Virus record (IMG/VR): IMGVR_UViG_3300008448_000249
Coordinates: 1-38,460 of that record
DNA: 38,460 nucleotides
From: a virus
Reading direction: 5' to 3' (one strand)
Of this stretch, positions 1 through 9,439 are shown piece by piece. The position numbers and the translations under genes were made by a program. The notes under the pieces are model-generated. The model worked only from the letters and a program-made list of their open reading frames with translations. It was not told where the DNA came from and made no database searches. The number at the start of each line of letters is the position of its first letter. Within the stretch, counting starts at the first letter, position 1.

Positions 1-1
1 T

Positions 2-241
2 ATCTATATGTCTAACCCAACATTATCAAAGATTACCTCATCACACTTCCATTCATGGGAGAAAGGTTTGAAAACTCTTTGTTATTATGTTAGAACAAAG
101 GCGATATCAACAGGAGCAAAACATTTGGCGATTGACATTTCTAAAATGGAGAAACCAAATAAGTCTGAAAAACCTACAGTTGATGTTATACCATCAAAAC
201 CAACTGATTCACAATTTGAATGTTTTGGTTGTTCGGCATAA
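2..241 (+). CDS. nrdA: Ribonucleoside-diphosphate reductase large subunit, C-terminal fragment (5' end outside window)
   Basis: This is the last 79 codons of a gene whose reading frame is open at the left edge. The segment SSHFHSWEKGLKTLCYYVRT matches the conserved class I RNR alpha-subunit ending, typically HFYGWKKGLKTGMYYLRT. Known family role: reduction of ribonucleotides to deoxyribonucleotides, supplying dNTPs for phage replication. After this core comes a Lys/Pro-rich flexible tail ending in ECFGCSA. Its CxxC pair fits the mobile redox-active cysteines that re-reduce the active site. An ATG at position 8 would give a 77-residue product, but the conserved sequence lies inside a larger domain, so it is internal. 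The catalytic barrel is not in the window. The gene is separated from the tail block by a terminator and so belongs to a different transcription unit. Confidence 0.85.
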   Translation: MYMSNPTLSKITSSHFHSWEKGLKTLCYYVRTKAISTGAKHLAIDISKMEKPNKSEKPTVDVIPSKPTDSQFECFGCSA

Positions 242-260
242 TTAAAAAACCGTAATATTT

Positions 261-295
261 AAAAACTCTCGGCAGTGTCGGGAGTTTTTTATTTT
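261..295 (+). terminator. Rho-independent terminator after nrdA
   Basis: AAAAACTC at 261-268 pairs with GAGTTTTT at 282-289. The stem extends inward through TCG/CGG, including a G-T wobble, around a 7-nt loop, and is followed by a T-rich tail to 295. It lies 20 nt after the nrdA stop codon and before the first baseplate gene. Confidence 0.8.
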
Positions 296-299
296 AAGG

Positions 300-307
300 T
301 ATTTATA
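300..307 (+). promoter_or_regulatory. TATTTATA motif, candidate late promoter element (first copy)
   Basis: TATTTATA lies between the nrdA terminator and the first baseplate gene, 37 nt upstream of the ATG at 337. The same heptamer TATTTAT recurs upstream of most non-overlapping gene starts in this window. Its promoter role is an inference. Confidence 0.4.
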
Positions 308-325
308 AGAAATAATCACAACATA

Positions 326-333
326 TATTTATT
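326..333 (+). promoter_or_regulatory. TATTTATT motif, candidate late promoter element (second copy)
   Basis: Second copy in the same intergenic region, beginning 11 nt before the ATG at 337. The surrounding ATATTTATTAATAT closely resembles the sequence upstream of the minus-strand gene starting at 23835. There is no Shine-Dalgarno sequence between it and the ATG. Confidence 0.35.
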
Positions 334-336
334 AAT

Positions 337-792
337 ATGGCAGATGGTATTACATATGGTTTAAATTTTCCTTTTAGAGATTCGTTTGATGGAAAGTATT
401 TGGATTTATCAGGGTATAATGATGAAGAAATTAGGAGTAATTTAGTTCATTTACTTTTAACTAGAAAAGGTACTCGTTATTATTTACCTGATTTTGGTAC
501 TAGATTGTATGAATACATTTTTGAACCTTTAGATGGTCCGACATTTTCAGATATTGAGTCTGAGATACGTGAAGCGGTGTCCGAGTATATTCCTGGGATA
601 ACAATAACGAATGTTTCAATAAACGCAGCATCTGAAGGTGAGGAAGATAAGGGTACTTATATTCAAAATGACGAGAGAGTATTTAGAGTCCCTGGGATTT
701 CAGAAAAAGAACATACTGCAAAGGTTAAAATTGACTATGTGATGAATGACACTGCGTTTAGTCAAAGTGACTTTGTAATAATTAATATATAA
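337..792 (+). CDS. Baseplate wedge protein, T4 gp25-like
   Basis: This 151-aa protein matches the GPW/gp25 family in length and pattern. The stretch EEIRSNLVHLLLTRKGTRYY followed by LPDFGTRLYEYIFEPLD corresponds to the conserved core, in which a multi-Arg helix precedes the P-x-(F/Y)-G-(S/T) turn. It continues into IREAVSEYIPGITITNVSI, the amphipathic helix and strand at the end of the family domain. gp25 is a central component of the contractile-tail baseplate wedge, next to the sheath and hub. This is the first gene of the structural block and sits 4 nt from the gp6-like gene, the usual neighbour in myoviruses. The C-terminal third, about residues 95-151, is more divergent. No Shine-Dalgarno sequence precedes the ATG. 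Confidence 0.85.
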   Translation: MADGITYGLNFPFRDSFDGKYLDLSGYNDEEIRSNLVHLLLTRKGTRYYLPDFGTRLYEYIFEPLDGPTFSDIESEIREAVSEYIPGITITNVSINAASEGEEDKGTYIQNDERVFRVPGISEKEHTAKVKIDYVMNDTAFSQSDFVIINI

Positions 793-796
793 TATT

Positions 797-2635
797 ATGG
801 CGAACAAAAAAATATCTTATACTACTAGAGATTTCCAATCGGTAAGAACTGAATTAGAAAATTTCACAAGAACTTATTACCCCGATGTTGTACAAAATTT
901 TAATGACGCATCTGTATTTTCAGTGTTGTTAGATTTGAACGCTGCGGTTACTGATAACTTATATTTTAACATAGATAGAAGTATTCAGGAAACGGTGTTA
1001 CAATATGCACAACAACCTTCATCAATATATAACATTGCTAGAACTTATGGATTAAAAATCCCAGGTCAAAGACCTTCTGTTGCTTTAGTTGATTTTTCGA
1101 TTACGGTACCCGCTTTTGGGGATAAAGAAGATTTAAGATATTGTGGTATTTTAAGAAGAGGTTCACAGGTAAATGGTGCGGGACAATCATTTGAAACGGT
1201 AAACGATATTGACTTTGCTTCACCAACAAATGCTGAAGGATTTCCAAATAGATTAAAAATACCTAACTTCGATTCGAATAATAAATTACTTAATTATACG
1301 ATAGTAAAACGAGAAACGGTTGTTAATGGACTTACAAAGGTATTCAAAAAAGTAGTAACACCAAATGAAGTTAGACCATTTTATGAAATGTTTTTACCTG
1401 ATAAGAATGTATTAGGTATAACAAGTGTTTTATTAAAAGACGGTACTCAATATACAAATGTACCAACACCACAAGAATTTTTGGGGTTGGATAACAGATG
1501 GTATGAAGTAAGTGCGTTGGCGGAAGACAGGGTTTTTATTGAAGACCCAACTAAAGTTTCAGACAGACCAGGTATTAAGGTAGGAAAATATATTCAGACA
1601 AGTAATAAATTCATTTCTGAGTTTACACCTGAAGGTTTCTTAAAAATGACATTCGGTGGAGGTAGTCAATCTGCGGATGAACAATTAAGAGAGTTTGCAA
1701 AAAACGGATTTAAATTAGATTTATATAAGTATTCAAATAACTTTGCGTTAGGTAGTACACTAAAAGGTAATTCAACACTATTCGTTCAGTATAGAGTTGG
1801 TGGTGGAACAGTTAGTAATATCGGTGTTAATGTTATAACACAAATTGGGACAGTATCTTTCTTTGTTAATGGTCCGTCAGAATCAATAAATACAACAGTT
1901 GTTAACTCGTTAAGTTGTAATAATGTGACTGCCGCTATAGGTGGGGCTAATTACCCTACAGTTGAAGAAGTGAGAAACTTAGTTGCGTTTAACTTCTCAG
2001 CACAAAAGAGAGCGGTAACTGTTAATGATTACGATTCACTAATTAGAACAATGCCTTCACAGTTTGGGGCACCTGCTAAGGTAGCAATAACTGAAGAAAA
2101 TAACAAAATTAAAATTCAGATTTTGGCTTATGACGAGTCAGGAACATTAACTGAAATTGTGTCAAATACATTAAAAAGTAATATTGCTAATTATTTATCA
2201 AATTATCGAATGATTAACGACTACATTTCAATCGAATCTGCGAATGTTATAGATTTAGGGTTTAATATTGATGTGGTGTTAGATAATAGTCAAACACAAG
2301 GTGCGGTTATTTCACAAATAGTTAATCTCGTGACAAATTTTATGAGTCCAAGTAATAGACAAATGGGTTCAAATGTTAACATATCTGAGTTGAGAAGAAT
2401 CATCCAAAGTGAAAATGGAGTTATTAGTTTATCCGATATTAAAATTTTCAATAAAGTTGGGGGACAATATTCATCATCACAAACATCACAACAATACGCT
2501 GATAATGAAACTAAAGAGATTAAATTAATTGATGATACAATATTTGCAGACCCAAATCAAACATACCAAGTTAGATTCCCTAATAAAGATATTAATGTTA
2601 GAGTCAAAAATTTAACTACGGTTGCTTACAGTTGA
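797..2635 (+). CDS. Baseplate wedge protein, gp6 / baseplate J-like
   Basis: A 612-aa protein of the baseplate-J/T4 gp6 class. It opens with YTTRDFQSVRTELENF, the typical start of phage gp6 proteins. A helical region follows (residues about 30-75) with NDASVFSVLLDLNAAVTDNL, then the conserved block NIARTYGLKIPGQRPSVA. Around residues 400-440 the segment KRAVTVNDYDSLIRTMPSQF is the diagnostic baseplate-J feature (A-R-A-V-T-x-x-D-Y). gp6 forms the inner ring of the baseplate that links the wedges. The gene begins 4 nt after the gp25-like stop, so the two are probably cotranscribed. The length is close to that of T4 gp6 (about 660 aa). Confidence 0.85.
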   Translation: MANKKISYTTRDFQSVRTELENFTRTYYPDVVQNFNDASVFSVLLDLNAAVTDNLYFNIDRSIQETVLQYAQQPSSIYNIARTYGLKIPGQRPSVALVDFSITVPAFGDKEDLRYCGILRRGSQVNGAGQSFETVNDIDFASPTNAEGFPNRLKIPNFDSNNKLLNYTIVKRETVVNGLTKVFKKVVTPNEVRPFYEMFLPDKNVLGITSVLLKDGTQYTNVPTPQEFLGLDNRWYEVSALAEDRVFIEDPTKVSDRPGIKVGKYIQTSNKFISEFTPEGFLKMTFGGGSQSADEQLREFAKNGFKLDLYKYSNNFALGSTLKGNSTLFVQYRVGGGTVSNIGVNVITQIGTVSFFVNGPSESINTTVVNSLSCNNVTAAIGGANYPTVEEVRNLVAFNFSAQKRAVTVNDYDSLIRTMPSQFGAPAKVAITEENNKIKIQILAYDESGTLTEIVSNTLKSNIANYLSNYRMINDYISIESANVIDLGFNIDVVLDNSQTQGAVISQIVNLVTNFMSPSNRQMGSNVNISELRRIIQSENGVISLSDIKIFNKVGGQYSSSQTSQQYADNETKEIKLIDDTIFADPNQTYQVRFPNKDINVRVKNLTTVAYS

Positions 2636-2659
2636 TAATTTATTTTTAATCATAATCAT

Positions 2660-2675
2660 CTATTTTTAAAAATAG
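2660..2675. repeat. Perfect 16-bp palindrome CTATTTTTAAAAATAG
   Basis: A perfect inverted repeat lies in the 70-bp gap between the gp6-like gene and the 1639-aa gene, 10 nt before a TATTTAT motif. It could be an operator, a weak transcription-stop hairpin or a chance product of AT-rich sequence. No second copy was noticed in the other intergenic gaps. Confidence 0.4.
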
Positions 2676-2684
2676 TATATAAAC

Positions 2685-2691
2685 TATTTAT
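2685..2691 (+). promoter_or_regulatory. TATTTAT motif upstream of the 1639-aa gene
   Basis: TATTTAT begins 21 nt before the ATG at 2706 and is followed by an A-rich run. It shares position and context with the other copies at transcription-unit starts. Confidence 0.4.
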
Positions 2692-2705
2692 CTAAAAAGA
2701 TTATT

Positions 2706-5700
2706 ATGTCAAATTCTTATAGAATAAGAACAACACCTGGAGTTAACAAAAATATAAATGTAACAATAGACCAAGAGTTTGATTTTATTGAGATATTATC
2801 GTTAAAGATACTTAAAGACCAATTATACACCAAACAATGTTCAGATTATGGTGTAATTATTGGTCGAATTAGTATTAATAATGGGTTAGGTATTCCTAAC
2901 GCTAAAGTATCTGTGTTTATCCCTTTAAGTGACGAGGATGAAACAAACCCTATTATTTCAGAAATCTATCCGTATAAAACAATTTCAAATCAAAATGAAG
3001 ATGGGTATCGTTATAATTTATTACCCTATATACCTTCATACGAAGGGCACATCCCTACAGGAACATTCTTTGATAGGGAAGATGTTTTAATCAATTCATC
3101 ATTAATTGAAGTTTATGACAAATATTATAAGTTCACCACAACAACAAATGATAGTGGTGATTATATGTTGTTTGGTGTACCTGTTGGTGCTCAAACAATT
3201 TTTGTAGATTTGGATTTATCGGATATTGGTGAATTTTCATTAACACCAAATGATTTAATTAAAATGGGGTTAGCGACTGATGCTATGGTTGATGGTAATA
3301 AATTTAAATCATCATCAAACTTAGACTCACTACCTCAAATAGTTTCGTTCACAAGAAATATTGAAATAGAACCATTGTGGGGTGAACCTGAATTATGTCG
3401 AATAGGTATTACTAGAACAGATTTTGATATAACTAAAGAATCTAACATTAGATTAGAACCAACCGCTATATTCATAGGTTCTATGTATTCCGATATTGAT
3501 GATTACGCCATTAAAAGTAACTGTAAAGTTAAAAAAGATATGGGTACTTTGTGTGAATTTATCACTTCTTCAGGTGAAATACAATCAATTAGACAAACGA
3601 CTGATACTGATGAGAAAGGTAGACCCGCTTTAGAAATTTTTAAATTAGAAAATGGTGGACAAGTAATTGACGATGACGGTACTTGGATGGTTGATGTACC
3701 AATGAATTTAGATTATGTAATCACCAACGAATTTGGTGAAAAAGTAATATCTCCTGACCCATCAGTTGGTGTTCCAACCAAAGGTAAATATCGTTTTAAA
3801 GTTAAATGGAATCAAGCCCCATCACTTAGTGTCCCAATTAAAAGAGGGTATTATTTGGTACCTAATGTTAGGGAATATGGGTGGAATGGCTCAAGTTTTA
3901 ACGACCCTCTTAACGCTAAAAGGTCATATAGTTTTTCTGTTAATTGGGATGATTATGGGGATGACACAACGACTTTTGGTCAAAAAATGATTAATGATGC
4001 AATTAATTGTGAGGATAAATTTTATTTGATGGGATATAATAAAGTTTATACTGTTTCTCAATTAATTAGTGAATATAGAAAAGGTTCGAATAAAAAACGT
4101 TTTGTGGGTATTAAACGTATTATTGATAGTGATTGTAGTGGTGAAATAACTAAATTTCCAATTAATGATGCCCAACATGACCCTGATTTAATATATACAT
4201 TGTATATGATTATGATGATAATCATGTTACCTATTATTTATGTTTTATTATTAGTTGCTCATATCGTTAAATTAATTGTTGCAACAATTTTATTTATTAT
4301 TTCAATAATTTTTGACATCATTGGTGGTATTTTAATTGTTATAGGTACGGTAATTGGTTGGTTACCTGGTAAACCTGGTAAGTATGGTGACAAAATTAAA
4401 GACGCGGGTAAGAGTATGTTAGGAACTGCGAAGACAATGAGACAGGCTAACAAACAAATACGTTTCCCTTTATGTCTTATGACATACCCTGATTGTGAAA
4501 ATTGTGATGCTGATTTAAAACCTGCAGAAGATGATGTGCCAAATAGTGATGACCCACAATTACAAGCATTAATAGAACAACAACGTGAACAAGGTACTTC
4601 AGGTGCGTTAAATCAATTTATCACAAGTTCTAATTATGCGTGTGTTAGTGAAGATTATCAAGATTTTTTAGCGGGTGATTTTGATAGTAAAATACCTCCT
4701 GGTTTTTACCAAAGACCCGACCTTAGTCCTGATAGATATATTATAAGTACAAGTTTAACATTAAACAACAGAATGAACTTGTTTAACACCAAAGCTAAGT
4801 ACTTCAATAACGGGGCTAATAACCCAGGTGGGGGTGTTAATCAGATTAAAGTGACATTTAATAGTACGGTTAATCAATATACGACTAAATGGCATTTAGA
4901 CAATGTTATATGTTTAATTGTTAATGATACGAATGCTAGTAATTACCCTAAAGGTCAATTAATAACATTTGTTGACCCTTTATTAAGTCAAGATATTAAT
5001 TTGACAGGTGCGACATTAAACGACTTTAGTACTAATTCAATTACAGGTGATACTGAAGGGTCTTTATTACCTAACACTAACATATATTCTTACAATAAAA
5101 CGGTTTCATATGCTAACCCAACGGGGGGTGGTAATATACCACAAGCTGGGGGTTCTTATTCATTAACAGGGTCATCTGAAGATAGTAGTTATGCTAGATA
5201 TCCAATGGATATCGAGTACTTTCAAGTCATACATACTGAAACTGTTGCGGATTATAATTCTAAGGCTAATAACTCATTACAAAATTCATTATATCAAAGA
5301 TATATTAAAGGTGTTTCGTATTTTGCCGAAAAAATAGGGTTTAGTGTTCAACCATTCGGTAGTTTTTATTGTTCAATTTCAGCAGGACCTGTTGGAACGT
5401 TTGATAATTGTTACCAAGAATACGATAAACATACTATTGTGTTTTTAGTTAGAGGTGTTGACCCTAATACAACTAAGACAAAATGTAGATATGATTTAAG
5501 TAAACTATATGGATATACAACTTTTAACGCTAACCCAAATGTTATTGTTGAAGATGATTTCCATTTAAATATTCCAATACAAGGTTCATTTAAAAACGTA
5601 AAACATACCATAACGAATAATACGGATACTGACACATATTCAAGTAATAAATTATATCATGAATCATACCAATTTAAACCAAGTGTTTCACAGTTCACAG

Positions 5701-7625
5701 GGTTCACTTCTGGGTTATTAAGATATTATTCAAGAATTGATAGTGATAGTTCTAATAATCAATTTTTGAACCCAGGACCAAATGGGTTAAAGGTTAATTC
5801 AGGTAATTACTTTGCGTATGAATTTAATAGTTTTTCAGATGCGTCAGGAGCATTACCACCTAATTGTGACAAAGTGACCATAACTCAAAATTCTGTAAAC
5901 CAAAGTAGAGGTTATATTCCTGATGAAATTATTGAAGGTGCGTCAGGTTTGGCGTCAGTTTTTAGTAATATTGACAGTATAATAAATGCTGGTTCGGCTT
6001 CTGTTGCAATATTATCAAACATATACCCAACATTGACCACTAATTTTAATTTAGGTAGTAATAATCGACAAATTGTGATGAGGACTGATAGATTACCATC
6101 ATCAAGTTCGGTTTTAACTAATGGTGCTAATGAATTTGTTTTATATGAAAATAGTAGTATTGCTGCTTTTGGTATAGACGCTACAGGTCAAAGTCAAGGG
6201 TTTTCGGTTGGTACAGGTTTTGCAAATAATGAAAAAGAGGATTTTGAAATATCAGGTAATTCTGCGGTATTAGATTCGTTAATGTGTCCTGATATGGTTC
6301 CTTTAGCGTGTTATACAACTGACAGTAGTAATAAAATACAAGTTGGTGGTGTTAAGGATGATTGTAATAAATACTTTATTGGTAAAAGACAAATTATCAG
6401 TGGTGGTTGTTATAATTTAGTTAATATACCATTGATAACTTATTTTGCTGAGGTTGGGTATGTAACCGAATGGTTCGCTAGAAATACAACAACATTTGGT
6501 GTTTGTAGAGGTGTGTTTTCATTTTTATTCACTAACAATTGGGTTAATGGTAGTTTATACGCTTTCCCATTCAAATCTAATCTTTTCTTTGATTCTGGTG
6601 GTGACCCATATTCCGTACAATGTACTGATTTGTTTTATTTTGATGACCGTAATAATAACTATTACTACAGAAGTTCACCTTATAATACTGATGGTAAATT
6701 TATAGGTGATAAGGCACCTAAGCAAAAACAAGGTAATGAACGTAATTTGTTGTTTCCAACTACCATGATGGATTTAGGACCTAAACAGGAGTACTTGGGT
6801 CAAGTAAGTATTACGGGTGAGTTTGATGGGTATGTTTTTGATAAATTAACGTCAACATCATATAATGATGTGAGTGAACTATTGTCGTTTTTTGTTGTAA
6901 TGAGACTTGTTGACGGTTTTAGTATTGGTGGTGTAAAGGCGTTTTTTAATTCTAGAAAGTATAATCAAAAAGTTGATGGTGATTTAGCTCAAATGTTATC
7001 AATAAATTCAGAAGTAGGTGTTTATCCATTTGAAGCTGGATATTATTCTAATAATGATTTGTATTCGTATTCAGAACAAAAAGGTCCAAACGTTATCGGA
7101 ATATTCTATAAGTCAGATATGCAATTACGTGACTTTATTACACCTAAACGAACTATACTAACAGGTGAAGGAACTGCTGCTAAAAAAGATTGTGCGTTTG
7201 ATGATATTAATATTTTCACTCAAGAAGTACCGTTATATCAATGGTGGATAAAGGCTAAAGAAAAGAAAGGTGTGGACACTATTTTTGGACAACAAACTAA
7301 TGAATGGGTAACTAAAGATGTGACTATGGGTGGTTTTGTTAAACATAGATACCAAAAATTAGATAGACTTGAGGCGGCATCAAGATATATGAGAACAACC
7401 AATAATTCTAAAACAAAATTTTTTAAAGGTTTCATATATGCGGTTGATGGTAGTGGTAATACAAGTGCCGAACAACAATATTGGAATAAAACTAGTGGAG
7501 GTGAAGATGGTAGACAAATAACTGTTGGTGCACCATTTCATTTCTTCTTCGGAGCTAAAGAAGGTAAAACGGCATATAATAAATTTGGTCAAAAATGGAT
7601 TGACTACGATAATATAACATTTTAA
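2706..7625 (+). CDS. Very large virion structural protein with internal hydrophobic segment
   Basis: A 1639-aa protein not recognised as a named family; its place in the baseplate block implies a tail or baseplate role. Residues about 50-170 resemble a carboxypeptidase-regulatory-like beta-sandwich: IGRISINNGLGIPNAKVSV, then TTNDSGDYMLFGVPVGAQT. Residues 495-552 (4188-4361) form an almost unbroken hydrophobic stretch rich in Ile, Leu and Met, long enough for two or three membrane-spanning helices. A basic Lys/Gly segment (PGKPGKYGDKIKDAGK) follows, then a Cys cluster, CLMTYPDCENC. The rest is Asn/Ser/Tyr-rich and probably beta-structured. The stop overlaps the next start as TAATG, so it is probably translationally coupled to the 604-aa gene. 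A tail-tip protein that enters the host membrane is possible but unproven. Confidence 0.6.
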   Translation: MSNSYRIRTTPGVNKNINVTIDQEFDFIEILSLKILKDQLYTKQCSDYGVIIGRISINNGLGIPNAKVSVFIPLSDEDETNPIISEIYPYKTISNQNEDGYRYNLLPYIPSYEGHIPTGTFFDREDVLINSSLIEVYDKYYKFTTTTNDSGDYMLFGVPVGAQTIFVDLDLSDIGEFSLTPNDLIKMGLATDAMVDGNKFKSSSNLDSLPQIVSFTRNIEIEPLWGEPELCRIGITRTDFDITKESNIRLEPTAIFIGSMYSDIDDYAIKSNCKVKKDMGTLCEFITSSGEIQSIRQTTDTDEKGRPALEIFKLENGGQVIDDDGTWMVDVPMNLDYVITNEFGEKVISPDPSVGVPTKGKYRFKVKWNQAPSLSVPIKRGYYLVPNVREYGWNGSSFNDPLNAKRSYSFSVNWDDYGDDTTTFGQKMINDAINCEDKFYLMGYNKVYTVSQLISEYRKGSNKKRFVGIKRIIDSDCSGEITKFPINDAQHDPDLIYTLYMIMMIIMLPIIYVLLLVAHIVKLIVATILFIISIIFDIIGGILIVIGTVIGWLPGKPGKYGDKIKDAGKSMLGTAKTMRQANKQIRFPLCLMTYPDCENCDADLKPAEDDVPNSDDPQLQALIEQQREQGTSGALNQFITSSNYACVSEDYQDFLAGDFDSKIPPGFYQRPDLSPDRYIISTSLTLNNRMNLFNTKAKYFNNGANNPGGGVNQIKVTFNSTVNQYTTKWHLDNVICLIVNDTNASNYPKGQLITFVDPLLSQDINLTGATLNDFSTNSITGDTEGSLLPNTNIYSYNKTVSYANPTGGGNIPQAGGSYSLTGSSEDSSYARYPMDIEYFQVIHTETVADYNSKANNSLQNSLYQRYIKGVSYFAEKIGFSVQPFGSFYCSISAGPVGTFDNCYQEYDKHTIVFLVRGVDPNTTKTKCRYDLSKLYGYTTFNANPNVIVEDDFHLNIPIQGSFKNVKHTITNNTDTDTYSSNKLYHESYQFKPSVSQFTGFTSGLLRYYSRIDSDSSNNQFLNPGPNGLKVNSGNYFAYEFNSFSDASGALPPNCDKVTITQNSVNQSRGYIPDEIIEGASGLASVFSNIDSIINAGSASVAILSNIYPTLTTNFNLGSNNRQIVMRTDRLPSSSSVLTNGANEFVLYENSSIAAFGIDATGQSQGFSVGTGFANNEKEDFEISGNSAVLDSLMCPDMVPLACYTTDSSNKIQVGGVKDDCNKYFIGKRQIISGGCYNLVNIPLITYFAEVGYVTEWFARNTTTFGVCRGVFSFLFTNNWVNGSLYAFPFKSNLFFDSGGDPYSVQCTDLFYFDDRNNNYYYRSSPYNTDGKFIGDKAPKQKQGNERNLLFPTTMMDLGPKQEYLGQVSITGEFDGYVFDKLTSTSYNDVSELLSFFVVMRLVDGFSIGGVKAFFNSRKYNQKVDGDLAQMLSINSEVGVYPFEAGYYSNNDLYSYSEQKGPNVIGIFYKSDMQLRDFITPKRTILTGEGTAAKKDCAFDDINIFTQEVPLYQWWIKAKEKKGVDTIFGQQTNEWVTKDVTMGGFVKHRYQKLDRLEAASRYMRTTNNSKTKFFKGFIYAVDGSGNTSAEQQYWNKTSGGEDGRQITVGAPFHFFFGAKEGKTAYNKFGQKWIDYDNITF

Positions 7626-9439
7626 TGGGTAGTAGAATAGAAAATAGGGTTGTTTTAGGGTCGTTAAGATATAAATCGGCTTCAGACACGAACTTATTAT
7701 TTCAAGTTCCGTTAGTTCAAACCGCAAAAGAAATAATTGAGTTTGATAGAAATATTAGTATTGATTTACAACAACTTTATGATGATGAAAGACAAAAATC
7801 AACATTGTTTAGACCGATATCAAAAATATCATTATTATTTGAAAATTTATATGTTGGGACCAGTCAGTATTATCCATACCAATCGGCGTTGTACTATACG
7901 AATATTAATGAGTTAGCTAGACAAAAATGTACAATTGACCCAAAGAATATTTTATATAGTGGTTATCCACAATATTATGAATTTGATTTTATACGATATG
8001 ATAACGACATATCGGGGTATACAACACCTGATTCAGCAAGTACTGTTCACAGAAATTTTGTTAACAAAAGTGCTACAACATATAATTGGTCAATTAATAT
8101 TAGTTACCCGTATGAAAATGTTTATAATAAACAAATGTCGGCAATTGACCCTGAAACTAAAACTGTTATGAATTGGGTGGCATCTGATGGTTTACCATTT
8201 GTTGTTAATAGAGTTATGGACCAAAATCAAACTGTTATAAGTTTTACTTGTCCTGTACCTCATGGATTGTCAGTTGGTGAATACGTTAAACTAAATTTTG
8301 ATTATTTAGGTACGGACACTTTTCAAGTTTATTCGTTAGGGACGCCGTTTTTTGGTACTGAAGAATATACGTTCAATATTTACGATGTTGGGTATACAGG
8401 AACAACATTTGATAGTGGGGTGACAGGTACATTCAAAAGAATTATAGATATAAATAATAGTGGTGAAACTATGTCTGAGTATTATGTTAGAAAACACAAA
8501 GTATTAACCGAATTTGATGATTGTGTAATAACTAAAACAGGTTTTGAACAACTAATATTTAACAAAGTTAAAGAATTTTTTAAATCACCAATTACCGCCA
8601 ATAATCAAAAACGTGTTGGAGTAAAAGAGGGTAATAGTGTATATAATTTAACATTTAATGAAGATATTAATATCGAAGGTATTGTTGATAATCAAAAGAG
8701 ACCTTTAACTAAATTGTATTATACTATAGTTTGGAAAGGTTTTATGGGTTGGACACTTGGTTTGAAAAAACCTGGTGGTGGTTTTTATGGTTTAAAACAA
8801 GGTTGGGATTTTAATGTTCCACCTTTAACCGCAAACACTAGTTCACCTAATAGTTGGTGGAACAACAGTAATCAAAAATCGGATACTAATTTTACGATTG
8901 TTAGTTATACAACCCCAACAGGTAATCCAACAAATCCGTTTACATATGTTAAACAATTAAGTAAAGGTGACACTTTAGATGGTGATTATTGTGAATGGAA
9001 CAATTCGGAACAAACTGAACGAGTTATATCGGAAATTTACCATAAGTTTAGATTTAATCCGTTTTATTTTAATGTTGGTAAAACATTGAGTTTTACACCA
9101 TTTGGTGATGCTGGTAAAGGGTATTATTATAAACCATTACACCCAATTACTATCAGAACTTTTTCTGATTACCTTGAAGAAGGTAATCCTCAAAATGTTG
9201 TTGGTATACCTGATTACGCATATTTTAGTAATTCAAATAATACTTTTATATGGAAAGATTTATATCCGTATGGGTTTATTGATAGTAATGGGATTGGTGT
9301 TGATTATCCATTTTTAAATGGTGGTCATTATCCTTATGAGAATATTTTCTTTAGATTATTTGGGGAAGGAAGTACTTATAGTTATGGACAAATAAACAAT
9401 TCCGTGGTTGCGGAACCAACAATAGATAATTGTGAATAA
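7625..9439 (+). CDS. Putative tail/baseplate structural protein (604 aa)
   Basis: Unrecognised. The ATG overlaps the previous stop (TAATG). The N-terminal 100 residues are mixed alpha/beta (LRYKSASDTNLLFQVPLVQT). Around residues 195-270 there is a small beta domain with CPVPHGLSVGEYVKLNF, a pattern often seen in phage tail and fibre beta-barrel modules. The C-terminal third is rich in aromatic residues, Gly and Asn (PYGFIDSNGIG and surroundings), as in beta-rich virion proteins. No catalytic motif was seen. Its position between the 1639-aa protein and two further small structural genes suggests an adaptor or peripheral baseplate component, which is inference from context only. Confidence 0.5.
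   Translation: MGSRIENRVVLGSLRYKSASDTNLLFQVPLVQTAKEIIEFDRNISIDLQQLYDDERQKSTLFRPISKISLLFENLYVGTSQYYPYQSALYYTNINELARQKCTIDPKNILYSGYPQYYEFDFIRYDNDISGYTTPDSASTVHRNFVNKSATTYNWSINISYPYENVYNKQMSAIDPETKTVMNWVASDGLPFVVNRVMDQNQTVISFTCPVPHGLSVGEYVKLNFDYLGTDTFQVYSLGTPFFGTEEYTFNIYDVGYTGTTFDSGVTGTFKRIIDINNSGETMSEYYVRKHKVLTEFDDCVITKTGFEQLIFNKVKEFFKSPITANNQKRVGVKEGNSVYNLTFNEDINIEGIVDNQKRPLTKLYYTIVWKGFMGWTLGLKKPGGGFYGLKQGWDFNVPPLTANTSSPNSWWNNSNQKSDTNFTIVSYTTPTGNPTNPFTYVKQLSKGDTLDGDYCEWNNSEQTERVISEIYHKFRFNPFYFNVGKTLSFTPFGDAGKGYYYKPLHPITIRTFSDYLEEGNPQNVVGIPDYAYFSNSNNTFIWKDLYPYGFIDSNGIGVDYPFLNGGHYPYENIFFRLFGEGSTYSYGQINNSVVAEPTIDNCE

Noticed and set aside
8-241. Independent 77-aa gene starting at ATG 8
   Set aside because: The frame is open upstream and the sequence is the conserved end of a ribonucleotide reductase large subunit, so the ATG is internal.
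4259-4453. Small minus-strand hydrophobic open frame
   Set aside because: It lies opposite the Ile/Leu-rich segment of the 1639-aa gene, where the complement of hydrophobic codons also gives a hydrophobic frame. It has no independent start context.
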